From NCBI GenBank assembly GCA_002771315.1, contig PCSF01000023.1, positions 1 to 15,694 of the forward strand: DNA of 15,694 nt. Reading direction: 5' to 3'. Made by a program: the position numbers and the translations under genes. Below, piece after piece: positions 1 to 6,487 of this stretch; position 1 is the stretch's first letter; the number at the start of each line of letters is the position of its first letter. The notes beneath the pieces were generated by a model. That model had not been told where the DNA came from. It did no database searches and worked only from the letters and a program-made list of their open reading frames with translations. The DNA is from Desulfobacterales bacterium CG23_combo_of_CG06-09_8_20_14_all_52_9 (GTDB taxonomy: Bacteria > Desulfobacterota > Desulfobacteria > Desulfobacterales > UBA2156).

Positions 1-1349
1 TTGAGGACACTTCTTCCCACATCCCCGATCCCCTTTCCATCCACCAGAACCCGCCCTGTAAAAACCCGATCACGGATTCTCCCTCCCTTTGAATCGAATT
101 CGATGATTTGACCGTTCTCCGCCAAAAGCACTCGTTCTTTGGGTATGCCGACTTTTTCAGCCAATCGGGCATGCAGCGCCAAATGACGGTATTCTCCGTG
201 AACCGGAATGAAATACTTCGGCCGGGTCAGGGCGATCATCAATTTCAGTTCTTCCCGAAAGGCGTGACCGCTGGCATGGATATTGGATATTTTCTCATAA
301 ATAACATCCGCCTCCAGGCGGTAGAGCTTGTTGATGATATTGCCGATGGCTCTTTCATTTCCCGGAATAAACTTGGATGAAAGAATCACCATGTCCCCTC
401 TCTTGATAGCAACCCACTTATGGGTCTTGGTGGCCATGCGTGCCAGAGAAGACATGGGTTCCCCCTGGCTCCCCGTGGTGATCAAAAGGAGCTCTTCATC
501 CGGGAACTCCCCAATCCGACTGATGTCGATCTGCATCTCCTCGGGAATATCGATCAAACCCAGCTCCTTGGCGATATTGACGGTGGTTTCGATGCTTTTC
601 CCGTCTAAAACCACCTTTCGACCCTGGAGTTTCGCGATATCGACAATCTTCCCGATACGGGTGATGTTGGAAGCAAAAAGAGAGATGATCACACGCCCCT
701 TGTGACTGTGGGTAACCTGTGACAGGGTTTCGGCGATTTCTTCGGCGGATACGGTAACCCCTTCCCTTTCCACATTGGTGGAATCGGATAGCAGGGCCAA
801 AACCCCTTCATCGCCGCATCGGGCAAAATGATTCACGTCTGTGGTCATTCCCCCCGAAGCCGCATGGTTGATCTTGAAATCCCCGGTATGCACCACCAAT
901 CCGAAGGGAGTGCGGATCGCTATGCCGACGCCGCCGACCACACTATGTCCCACCCGGATAAATTCAAGTTCCAGCTTTCCGATTTTCAGAAGCTCTCCGG
1001 GAGATATATCATGCAGATCACAGGAAGACAGTATTCCGTATTCTTCGAGTTTGTGCCTCACAACCCCCAGGGTGAAGGGCGTCCCGAAAACCGGAGCATG
1101 AATATCTTTGAGCAGGTAGGGGAGTGCGCCGATGTGATCCTCGTGGGCATGGGTCAAGATAATGCCGGAAAGACGGGGCTCCGCCTTTTTCAGATAGGTC
1201 ATGTCGGGGATCACTAAATCGACCCCGAGCATATATTCCTCCGGGAACATGAGACCGGCGTCGATGACGAAAAGCGTATCTTGATACTGGATCGCCATCA
1301 TATTCAGGCCTATTTCTCCCAGGCCGCCCAGAGGTATCAGTTTGAGCAC
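1..1349 (-). CDS. rnj: Ribonuclease J (partial, C-terminus outside window)
   Basis: Metallo-beta-lactamase/beta-CASP RNase J, a cytoplasmic 5'-3' exo- and endoribonuclease of mRNA decay and rRNA maturation. I translated this frame directly; 449 codons are present of a family length near 550, so the C-terminal part lies left of base 1. The N-terminus reads LKLIPLGGLGEIGLN. The zinc-binding HAHEDHIG motif is at residues 67-74, followed by HTGDFKIN, LLSDSTN, FASNITRI, a SGHAFREELKLM segment and PKYFIPVHGEYRHL, all typical of RNase J. I chose GTG at 1349 because GGAAGGA lies about 6 nt upstream. An in-frame ATG at 1364 lacks such a site. The start lies inside the plsC 3' end (13-base overlap), which suggests translational coupling. 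The family assignment is very secure. Confidence 0.95.
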   Translation of the reverse strand, partial: MLKLIPLGGLGEIGLNMMAIQYQDTLFVIDAGLMFPEEYMLGVDLVIPDMTYLKKAEPRLSGIILTHAHEDHIGALPYLLKDIHAPVFGTPFTLGVVRHKLEEYGILSSCDLHDISPGELLKIGKLELEFIRVGHSVVGGVGIAIRTPFGLVVHTGDFKINHAASGGMTTDVNHFARCGDEGVLALLSDSTNVEREGVTVSAEEIAETLSQVTHSHKGRVIISLFASNITRIGKIVDIAKLQGRKVVLDGKSIETTVNIAKELGLIDIPEEMQIDISRIGEFPDEELLLITTGSQGEPMSSLARMATKTHKWVAIKRGDMVILSSKFIPGNERAIGNIINKLYRLEADVIYEKISNIHASGHAFREELKLMIALTRPKYFIPVHGEYRHLALHARLAEKVGIPKERVLLAENGQIIEFDSKGGRIRDRVFTGRVLVDGKGIGDVGRSVL

Positions 1350-2086
1350 GCCACGTCCTTCCATGAGTCCGACTCAAAGGAATTTTGCATAATGTCCCGT
1401 ATCTTTTCCAGCAGGGCATCCTTATTTTTCCGGCTGAAATTCCGGGTCTCAACAGGGGGCAGCACTTGAAGAACCACGCTTCCGGGCCGGATCGTTAACC
1501 CCTCTTTGGACATGATGGACCAAGTACCGAACAAAATAACAGGAACGATGGGAACCCCGGCTTCCGTTGCCAGGACGAAGCCGCCCTTCTTGAACGGACT
1601 TATCCGGCCGTCACGACTCCTTGTCCCTTCGGGAAATATGAGCACCGACGCACCGTCCCGGATGGTTTGAGCTGCCCGCTTCAGGCTTAAAAAAGCACTC
1701 TTGCGATCCGATCGATCGATGCTGATGTAGCCTGCCTTTCGCATGGCCCGTCCGAAAACAGGGATCTTGAAAAGCTCGGCCTTTGCCAGCCACCGGAACT
1801 GAACCTTGAGATGGGCCAGCAGAACCGGGATGTCGAAATTGCTCTGATGATTAGCCATGAAGATATAGCTTTTGTTTGGGTCGATATTAGAAAAACCCTC
1901 CACCTGAACTCGAATCCGGCTGATGAGAAGGATGCACCTGCCCCAAATTCTGGCGATCTTATGAATGCTTTGATCCGGACTTCCGAAAAGGGAGACGATC
2001 ACTACCATGGTGCTAAAAAAAACGGTCAAGAAGACGACAGCCGCGATGATGCAAAATGTCCGAACCCTATCTGCTGCGCGTTTCAC
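1337..2086 (-). CDS. plsC: 1-acyl-sn-glycerol-3-phosphate acyltransferase (PlsC family)
   Basis: Membrane acyltransferase that converts lysophosphatidic acid to phosphatidic acid in phospholipid synthesis. It has 249 aa, the usual PlsC length. A hydrophobic segment at about residues 11-33 is a likely membrane anchor. The catalytic H-X4-D motif is NHQSNFD (His80, Asp85), and the second motif is FPEGTRSRDG (about 151-160), followed by a VPIVPV stretch. The start is GTG at 2086, preceded by AAAGGGAAAG at suitable spacing. Upstream of it the leader runs directly into the repeat cluster at 2107-2351, so its promoter is not obvious. The 3' end overlaps the RNase J gene. The exact acyl acceptor cannot be told from sequence. 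Confidence 0.93.
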   Translation of the reverse strand: MKRAADRVRTFCIIAAVVFLTVFFSTMVVIVSLFGSPDQSIHKIARIWGRCILLISRIRVQVEGFSNIDPNKSYIFMANHQSNFDIPVLLAHLKVQFRWLAKAELFKIPVFGRAMRKAGYISIDRSDRKSAFLSLKRAAQTIRDGASVLIFPEGTRSRDGRISPFKKGGFVLATEAGVPIVPVILFGTWSIMSKEGLTIRPGSVVLQVLPPVETRNFSRKNKDALLEKIRDIMQNSFESDSWKDVACSN

Positions 2087-2106
2087 GATGCTTTCCCTTT
2101 GCGTTG

Positions 2107-2134
2107 ACCCTGCTGTTGCAAAAGCCGAGGATGC
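2107..2134 (+). repeat. 28-bp direct repeat, copy 1
   Basis: This stretch, ACCCTGCTGTTGCAA then AAGCCGAGGATGC, is identical to 12710-12737 on the same strand. Here it sits about 20 bases upstream of the plsC start. The two copies lie in the same orientation, although the neighbouring 123-bp elements are inverted relative to each other, so this motif is an independent repeat unit. Confidence 0.85.
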
Positions 2135-2137
2135 GAA

Positions 2138-2225
2138 AGATCCAAGGCGTCCAAGGGCGAAGCCGTAGTATTTTACTGCGAGCCCTTGGTAACGAAGGAG
2201 ATGGGGCGTTCTCGGGTTTCCCTCC
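2138..2225. repeat. REP-like imperfect palindrome
   Basis: An outer stem CCAAGGGC (2151-2158) pairs with GCCCTTGG (2182-2189). Inside it CGTAGTA (2164-2170) pairs with TACTGCG (2174-2180), including one G-T pair, around a TTT loop. The arrangement resembles a repetitive extragenic palindrome. Only this one copy is in the window, so the repetitive nature is an inference; the hairpin itself is seen. It lies between the 28-bp repeat and the 123-bp element. Confidence 0.5.
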
Positions 2226-2228
2226 GGG

Positions 2229-2351
2229 TAAAAAACATGACAAATTTTTTATTCGTTTTAGAAGTCACTAAAAGTTTATTCGCGAACCATGCCTAAACGT
2301 ATTCAAATGCACTGTTATCATTCTTTTTTTCTATTCCTTGTCATGTTTTTA
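2229..2351 (-). mobile_element. MITE-like element, copy A (123 bp, terminal inverted repeats)
   Basis: The ends are TAAAAAACATGACAA (2229-2243) and its near-perfect inverse TTGTCATGTTTTTA (2338-2351), bounded by TA on each side. The reverse complement matches 12587-12710 with only about five differences, including a few single-base indels, over about 123 bases. It has no coding capacity, so if mobile it would need a transposase in trans. TA boundaries would fit the IS630/Tc1-mariner mechanism, but that is inference. Confidence 0.75.
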
Positions 2352-2378
2352 TGCAACTGCATGGTTGATTTCCGGAGT

Positions 2379-2711
2379 TTAGGTCTGGATTCCCAGCTCA
2401 TCAAAAATCGCATCGATGAACCTAATGAGCCAGTTGCGCTGGGTTTCGGTAGCATACACCATACAGGCGCAGCGTACCCGTTGACGGGTACGGATCAGCA
2501 ATTCGCAGGCCAACCGGTCTTTGTGCATCTCGAAAGTGAAGTAAAACGGCTGGCATGCTTGATGTTCGCACTGAAGATCAGTGAGGATCCCCGGTTCAAG
2601 GGGAATCCAATATATGTTTTGTAAACCGCCGAGGGCATAGCGTTCATCAAGATATGCCTTGATTTTTTCATAGTCCTTAGGGCGGAGTTCATCGATGACA
2701 TATTGCTTCAT
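2379..2711 (-). CDS. Conserved-looking hypothetical protein, 110 aa
   Basis: I do not recognise a family. The 110-aa protein is soluble-looking, has no signal peptide or membrane segment, and has a mixed charged and aromatic composition. It begins MKQYVIDELRPKDYEKIKAYL. Cysteines are scattered (for example DLQCEHQACQ and RVRCACMVY) without a clear metal-binding spacing. The middle reads like an alternating beta-strand sheet (PFYFTFEMHKDRLACELLIRT when read through), and the C-terminus looks helical (NWLIRFIDAIFDEL). The ATG at 2711 has only a weak upstream ribosome site. It stands alone between the repeat cluster and the divergently transcribed thiamine operon. It is likely a real gene from its composition and clean placement, but no function can be assigned. 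Confidence 0.65.
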   Translation of the reverse strand: MKQYVIDELRPKDYEKIKAYLDERYALGGLQNIYWIPLEPGILTDLQCEHQACQPFYFTFEMHKDRLACELLIRTRQRVRCACMVYATETQRNWLIRFIDAIFDELGIQT

Positions 2712-2756
2712 AATTTATTGAGGCTACCACACACCCCCTTTCGTTGCAATAAGCAT

Positions 2757-2774
2757 GGGAAAAACCTTTTTCCC
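2757..2774. other. Perfect palindrome upstream of the thi promoter
   Basis: GGGAAAAA (2757-2764) and TTTTTCCC (2767-2774) form an inverted repeat with a two-base centre, 15 bases upstream of the -35 box of the thiamine operon. No T-run follows on either strand, so it is not a typical intrinsic terminator. It could be an operator or an incidental palindrome. Confidence 0.3.
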
Positions 2775-2788
2775 CAAAAAAGTCTTTC

Positions 2789-2818
2789 TTGACAAAAAGA
2801 ACCTTTAAAGTTTATGTT
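2789..2818 (+). promoter_or_regulatory. Predicted sigma70 promoter of thiMEL
   Basis: A consensus -35 TTGACA (2789-2794) is followed 18 bases later by TATGTT (2813-2818). Transcription would start near 2825, just before the TPP aptamer, which is where a riboswitch leader should begin. Confidence 0.6.
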
Positions 2819-2830
2819 AAAACAAAATGA

Positions 2831-2920
2831 GATCCACCACAGGGGCGGCGAAGCAAGCCTGAGAAGGTACCCTTTGAACCTGATCCGGGTAATGCCGGCG
2901 TAGGGATGAGATGCGGTGGA
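2831..2920 (+). promoter_or_regulatory. TPP riboswitch (THI element)
   Basis: A thiamine pyrophosphate aptamer. The P1 stem pairs CCACC (2834-2838) with GGTGG (2915-2919). The family-conserved core is present: AGGGGCG, CTGAGA (2859-2864), ACCC followed by TTTGAACCTGATC, then GTAATGCCGGCGTAGGGA. It precedes a terminator and thiM, so TPP binding is expected to shut off thiM-thiE-thiL. The assignment rests on near-complete match to the conserved core as I know it. Confidence 0.95.
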
Positions 2921-2940
2921 GATTTTCAGAGGGGATCAAG

Positions 2941-2973
2941 GGCTGTTTTTGCCAAAAAAACAACCTTTTTTTT
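2941..2973 (+). terminator. Intrinsic terminator, expression platform of the TPP riboswitch
   Basis: GGCTGTTTTT (2941-2950) pairs with AAAAACAACC (2956-2965), with one C-A mismatch and a five-base loop. A run of eight T follows (2966-2973). It sits between the aptamer and the thiM ribosome site AAAGGAG, so control is probably by transcription attenuation. Confidence 0.75.
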
Positions 2974-2991
2974 ATTCCAAAGGAGACGCCC

Positions 2992-3798
2992 ATGACACAC
3001 TTTTCCAGCCAGGCTGCTTTAAATCTCCGGATGATTCGGGACAGGAAACCCCTGATCCACAACATCACCAACTATGTGGTCATGAACTACACAGCCAACG
3101 CCCTTTTGTGCGCCGGGGCCTCTCCCGTGATGGCTCATGCCGAAGGAGAGGTGGAAGACATGGTCTCCCTATCGAAAGCCCTGGTCCTCAACATCGGGAC
3201 CCTCACCGATGATTGGGTCGCCTCGATGATCCAGGCTGGAAAGCGTGCCAATGTGTTAAATATACCGGTGATCCTGGATCCTGTAGGATCGGGGGCTACT
3301 GCATTGCGAACCCGGTCAGCCAAGCGGATCCTCGAGCAGACTTCCATCAAGGTGCTGCGGGGAAACGCATCGGAAATTCTGTCACTGAGAAGTGCTGACT
3401 CGAAAACCAAGGGCGTCGATTCGGTCCATTCCGTTGAAGACGCCGCCGATATAGCCGGGACTCTTGCCCGGGAATTGAAAACCACCCTGGCTATCACGGG
3501 AGCCGTGGACCTGGTCACTGACGGGAAACAGCAGTTTCGAGTCGAAAACGGACATCCCCTGATGGGAAAAGTCACGGGAACCGGATGCACGGCAACGGCG
3601 ATCATCGGCGCTTTTCTGGCCGTAGACGGCGATCCGGTCAGCGCAGCCTCAACCGCCCTGGCCTTCTTTGGCCTGGCCGGAGAGTACGCCGCTAAAAAAG
3701 CTCAATCTCCGGGGAGTTTCATGATTGCACTTCTGGACGCCCTGTATGACATTTCACCCGATGAACTCGAAAAAGGGTGCCGGATCCGAGAAGCGTAA
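2992..3798 (+). CDS. thiM: Hydroxyethylthiazole kinase
   Basis: Cytoplasmic ThiM phosphorylates 4-methyl-5-(2-hydroxyethyl)thiazole with ATP, a thiamine salvage step that feeds ThiE. It has 268 aa, the normal length. Motifs: HNITNYV (23-29), GASPVM (42-47), NIGT (67-70), DPVGSGAT (96-103), RGNASEI (123-129) and VTGTGCTATA with Cys199 at the phosphoryl-transfer loop. The start is ATG 2992 with AAAGGAG about 6 nt upstream. The open frame extends further upstream, but that part is riboswitch and terminator. It is the first gene of the riboswitch-controlled operon and overlaps thiE by one base in a TAATG junction. Confidence 0.97.
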   Translation: MTHFSSQAALNLRMIRDRKPLIHNITNYVVMNYTANALLCAGASPVMAHAEGEVEDMVSLSKALVLNIGTLTDDWVASMIQAGKRANVLNIPVILDPVGSGATALRTRSAKRILEQTSIKVLRGNASEILSLRSADSKTKGVDSVHSVEDAADIAGTLARELKTTLAITGAVDLVTDGKQQFRVENGHPLMGKVTGTGCTATAIIGAFLAVDGDPVSAASTALAFFGLAGEYAAKKAQSPGSFMIALLDALYDISPDELEKGCRIREA

Positions 3799-4448
3799 TG
3801 GAAGATTTTTCAAGACGGATCGATTATTCCCTGTATCTCGTTACGGACCGGGGGCTTGCCGGAGGAAAAAGCACCCTTGAAATCGTCCGGGCCGCGGTGA
3901 TGGGGGGTGTGACCTGCGTCCAGCTTAGGGAAAAAAAGGGTTCCACACGGGAGCTTGTCGCCGAGGCTCTTGCGGTTCGCGACCTTTTGAGAAGTCACCA
4001 TATTCCCCTCATCATCAATGACCGCCTGGATGTGGCCTTGGCGGTTCAAGCCGACGGCCTGCATCTGGGACAAACGGATATGCCCCTTGAATTTGCCCGG
4101 CGCATCGTCGGAAAATCCATGATCATCGGCATCTCGGCTGAATCCGTAAATGATGCCGTCGAGGCGGAAAAAGGCGGGGCGGATTATATCAGCGTCAGCC
4201 CCGTCTTCTCGACCCCGACAAAAACCGACACCGCCCTTCCCCTCGGACTGGAAGGATTAAAAAAAATCCGTGGACGGGTTTCACCCCCCTTGGTGGCCAT
4301 CGGTGGGCTCAACCGGAAAAATGTCGAGGCGGTCATCCGGAATGGTGCAGACGGGGTAGCCGTGGTGTCATCCATTGTCTGCGCACAAGATCCCATGCAG
4401 GAGGCGCGAGAATTGAAACGTCTCATTCAAAAGGCCAGATCCACTTGA
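3798..4448 (+). CDS. thiE: Thiamine-phosphate synthase
   Basis: ThiE joins hydroxymethylpyrimidine diphosphate with thiazole phosphate to give thiamine monophosphate. It has 216 aa as a TIM barrel. Motifs: YLVTDRGL (13-20), VQLREK (41-46), IINDR (72-76), DGLHLGQTD (86-94), ISVSPVFSTPTKTD and AIGGL. I chose ATG 3798, which overlaps the thiM stop (TAATG) and has GAGAAG just upstream. An in-frame GTG at 3777 would add seven residues inside thiM. The 3' end overlaps the thiL start, so the three genes are probably translationally coupled. Confidence 0.96.
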   Translation: MEDFSRRIDYSLYLVTDRGLAGGKSTLEIVRAAVMGGVTCVQLREKKGSTRELVAEALAVRDLLRSHHIPLIINDRLDVALAVQADGLHLGQTDMPLEFARRIVGKSMIIGISAESVNDAVEAEKGGADYISVSPVFSTPTKTDTALPLGLEGLKKIRGRVSPPLVAIGGLNRKNVEAVIRNGADGVAVVSSIVCAQDPMQEARELKRLIQKARST

Positions 4449-5449
4449 AACTTAAAGAGATCGGTGAGTTCGGATGGATCGACCGGATTCGCGGAGGATG
4501 CCTGATCCGCCAGGACACAATCCTGAAAGGAATCGGGGACGATGCAGCCGTTTTCTTCACCCTGTCTGACATGGCTACACTAGTCACGACCGATTTGCTG
4601 GTGGAACGCGTCCATTTCCTGAAAAACGCCACTTCGGCCTTCAATTTGGGATATAAGGCCATGGCCATGAATTTAAGCGATATCGCAGCCATGGGAGGAG
4701 AGCCGAGAGAGGCTTTCGTCAGCATCGGAATCCCCCAAGATTGCTCCATTGAGTACCTGGACGAACTCTACGAAGGAATGAAGCATCTTGCCGCCGAACA
4801 CCGGGTGAATATACTCGGCGGGGATACCACGGGCTCTAAAACCGATCTCATCCTCAATATCACAGTGGTCGGAACGATACTCCCTTCCGAGGTTCTTTAT
4901 CGTCATGCCGCACAACCCGGAGACGCGATCCTGTCCACCGGATTTTTAGGGAACAGCCGGGCAGGACTTCACATTATCTTGGAAGGGATCCCGATAGATG
5001 CCCCCTTCCTCCAAAAGCTCGTGGACGCCCACCTGAAGCCCCGACCCTACGTGCTCGAAGCAAGATTCCTGGCAAGTCTGGGAGGGGTCCATGCGGCAAT
5101 CGACGTCAGCGACGGCCTGAGCTCGGATCTGAGCCATATCCTCAAGTCAAGTGGCGTAGGCGCACAATTGGTAGCCCAAAAGATCCCCATCTCCGAAAAC
5201 CTGAAACGATTCTGCGCGAGATTCAGCCGGGATCCGTTGGAATACGCTCTCTCCGGCGGCGAAGACTACACCCTTTTGATCACGGTGTCTCCCGACAGGG
5301 AAAAAACGGTCCGCGAGGCTTATGAGAAAACCTTTGAAACCCCCTTATTCCTGATCGGCTGGATCAACGATTCCCAAAGGCTGGAAATGGTGGATCCTTC
5401 AGGGGCCTTGAATGAGGTGACGGCATCCGGATGGGATCACTTCAAGTGA
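4445..5449 (+). CDS. thiL: Thiamine-monophosphate kinase
   Basis: ThiL phosphorylates thiamine monophosphate to the active cofactor TPP, closing the pathway and supplying the riboswitch ligand. It has 334 aa, as expected. Motifs of the PurM/ThiL fold: GIGDDAAVF (29-37), VTTDLLVERVHF (47-58), NLSDIAAMGG (76-85), LGGDTTG (124-130), DVSDGLSSDL (220-229) and SGGEDYTLL (270-278). The start is a TTG at 4445 overlapping the thiE TGA (TTGA), with AAAAGG about 10 nt upstream. The 3' end overlaps the end of the convergent alkyltransferase gene by eight bases, and no separate terminator is visible. Confidence 0.96.
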   Translation: MKLKEIGEFGWIDRIRGGCLIRQDTILKGIGDDAAVFFTLSDMATLVTTDLLVERVHFLKNATSAFNLGYKAMAMNLSDIAAMGGEPREAFVSIGIPQDCSIEYLDELYEGMKHLAAEHRVNILGGDTTGSKTDLILNITVVGTILPSEVLYRHAAQPGDAILSTGFLGNSRAGLHIILEGIPIDAPFLQKLVDAHLKPRPYVLEARFLASLGGVHAAIDVSDGLSSDLSHILKSSGVGAQLVAQKIPISENLKRFCARFSRDPLEYALSGGEDYTLLITVSPDREKTVREAYEKTFETPLFLIGWINDSQRLEMVDPSGALNEVTASGWDHFK

Positions 5450-6011
5450 GGTTTTGGGTGTTGCGCTTTTCCAGGTCGATTAGGGCCTGTTTAAGGGGCA
5501 TCCCCCCGCCAAATTGACCCGGCGTGCCATCGCTTCGGATCACCCGGTGGCAGGGTATCAACAACGGCAGAGGGTTTCTCGCCAAAGCCGAACCTACGAA
5601 TCGAAAAGCTCTTGGGTGGCCGATGGCTTCGGCAATTTCCCGGTAGGATTTCTGTTTTCCATAGGGAATCTTTGCCGTTTCTTGAAGCACCGATAGTTGC
5701 AGGGGGGTCAGCGGGCCGAGATCCATCCACAACCACGGCGGCCATTCAATCTTGAATGGGCGGCCCTTGAAATAATCCGTGATCGATCGAGATACCGTGC
5801 GGGCCGGCTCATGGGATCCTTTCTGGAACCGGCCTATGGCATCGATGGCGGCAACAAGGTCTGCAAGAACGGGGTTCGGCAGGAAGGTCCTGAATATGGC
5901 AAAGGGTTCTTCCCGGTACAATAACGCTGAATATCCAAACAGGGTTTGAAAAATCGATGTATACCCTGCTTTTTGAGCTATACCGGCTTGCGGCAAGGGC
6001 TGGGATGTCAT
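5442..6011 (-). CDS. ogt: Methylated-DNA--protein-cysteine methyltransferase
   Basis: Suicide DNA repair protein that moves alkyl groups from O6-alkylguanine (and O4-alkylthymine) to its own cysteine. The C-terminal domain is canonical: LTPLQLSVLQETAKIPYG (helix-turn-helix region), SYREIAEAIGHPRAFRFVGSA, then IPCHRVIRSDG with acceptor Cys154, and FGGG. The N-terminal 90 residues are a poorly conserved domain, as usual in Ogt. I chose ATG 6011 (189 aa) because AGGGAA lies about 7 nt upstream; a TTG at 6041 is an alternative. It is transcribed towards thiL and overlaps it by eight bases. Confidence 0.93.
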   Translation of the reverse strand: MTSQPLPQAGIAQKAGYTSIFQTLFGYSALLYREEPFAIFRTFLPNPVLADLVAAIDAIGRFQKGSHEPARTVSRSITDYFKGRPFKIEWPPWLWMDLGPLTPLQLSVLQETAKIPYGKQKSYREIAEAIGHPRAFRFVGSALARNPLPLLIPCHRVIRSDGTPGQFGGGMPLKQALIDLEKRNTQNLT

Positions 6012-6096
6012 CCCATGATTCCCTAAATATCGGGGCGGCAAATGATAGAGGTATCGGAAAAGATCTTTTTCGATAAATGGAAGGGTGCTTAAGAAC

Positions 6097-6134
6097 TTAA
6101 TCCCCCGGCCCTGAAAGAGGGCCGGGGAGATTAA
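6097..6134. terminator. Strong GC-rich hairpin after the ferredoxin gene
   Basis: TTAATC (6097-6102) plus CCCCGGCCCT (6103-6112) pairs with AGGGCCGGGG (6118-6127) plus GATTAA (6129-6134), with one bulged A and a five-base loop. It lies 12 bases after the ferredoxin stop and about 85 bases before the ogt start. There is no proper T-run on either strand, so it may be a weak terminator, a 3'-end stabiliser or a processing site. Confidence 0.55.
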
Positions 6135-6146
6135 AAATCGTATCGC

Positions 6147-6335
6147 TTAGGTCTCCTCTACGGTGATGGCGCCGGGTTCACAGACTTCCACGCAGCTCTC
6201 ACAACCCAGGCATTCGTCAGCATTGACCGGGACGGACTTTTCATCTACCAGTTCAAAGACTTCGACCGGGCAGACTTCCACGCATTCTCCGCAACCTTCG
6301 CACTTGTCATGGTCAACTGTCACGCTATATCCCAT
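6147..6335 (-). CDS. Small 2x[4Fe-4S] ferredoxin
   Basis: A 62-aa low-potential electron carrier with two cluster-binding motifs: CEGCGECVEVCP (residues 12-23) and CLGCESCVEVCEP (about 43-55). Both have the C-X2-C-X2-C-X3-C spacing, so two [4Fe-4S] clusters are expected. The protein is highly acidic, as is normal for clostridial-type ferredoxins of anaerobes. The start is ATG 6335 with AAAGGAGG about 9 nt upstream, a very strong site suggesting high expression. It has its own predicted promoter (6409-6435) and a hairpin after its stop, so it is probably monocistronic or nearly so. Confidence 0.95.
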   Translation of the reverse strand: MGYSVTVDHDKCEGCGECVEVCPVEVFELVDEKSVPVNADECLGCESCVEVCEPGAITVEET

Positions 6336-6408
6336 TTCGAAAAGCCTCCTTTCATAGTTACTTAAGATCTCATTGACTGATCTTCGGTTTTCAGATTAAG
6401 GCAAGCCA

Positions 6409-6435
6409 TTTATACCAATCCATATCCCGAGTCAA
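6409..6435 (-). promoter_or_regulatory. Predicted sigma70 promoter of the ferredoxin gene
   Basis: On the minus strand TTGACT (6435-6430) is followed after 15 bases by TATAAA (6414-6409). The spacer is shorter than ideal. The rest of the 152-base gap to the next gene (6336-6487) holds only the ribosome site and AT-rich sequence. Confidence 0.45.
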
Positions 6436-6487
6436 GCTTTATTCGAGCTTTTTTTTAGGGCGACTCTTTAAAAAAACATGCCGGAAT

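Noticed and set aside
1018..1452. A 144-codon minus-strand frame in the RNase J/plsC region
   Set aside because: It is out of frame with both RNase J and PlsC, which have full motif support; its Arg/Gly/Pro-rich composition is that of a shadow frame.
2289..2624. A 111-codon plus-strand frame beginning in the MITE-like element
   Set aside because: It is antisense to the better-composed 110-aa minus-strand gene and starts inside repeat sequence without a ribosome site.
2911..2991. Upstream extension of thiM by 27 codons
   Set aside because: It covers the 3' strand of the riboswitch P1 stem and the terminator, and ATG 2992 has a strong ribosome site and the normal ThiM N-terminus.
6436..6487. 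Intrinsic terminator at AAGCT..AGCTT followed by eight T (plus strand)
   Set aside because: The stem is only five pairs, and no plus-strand gene ends here for it to serve.
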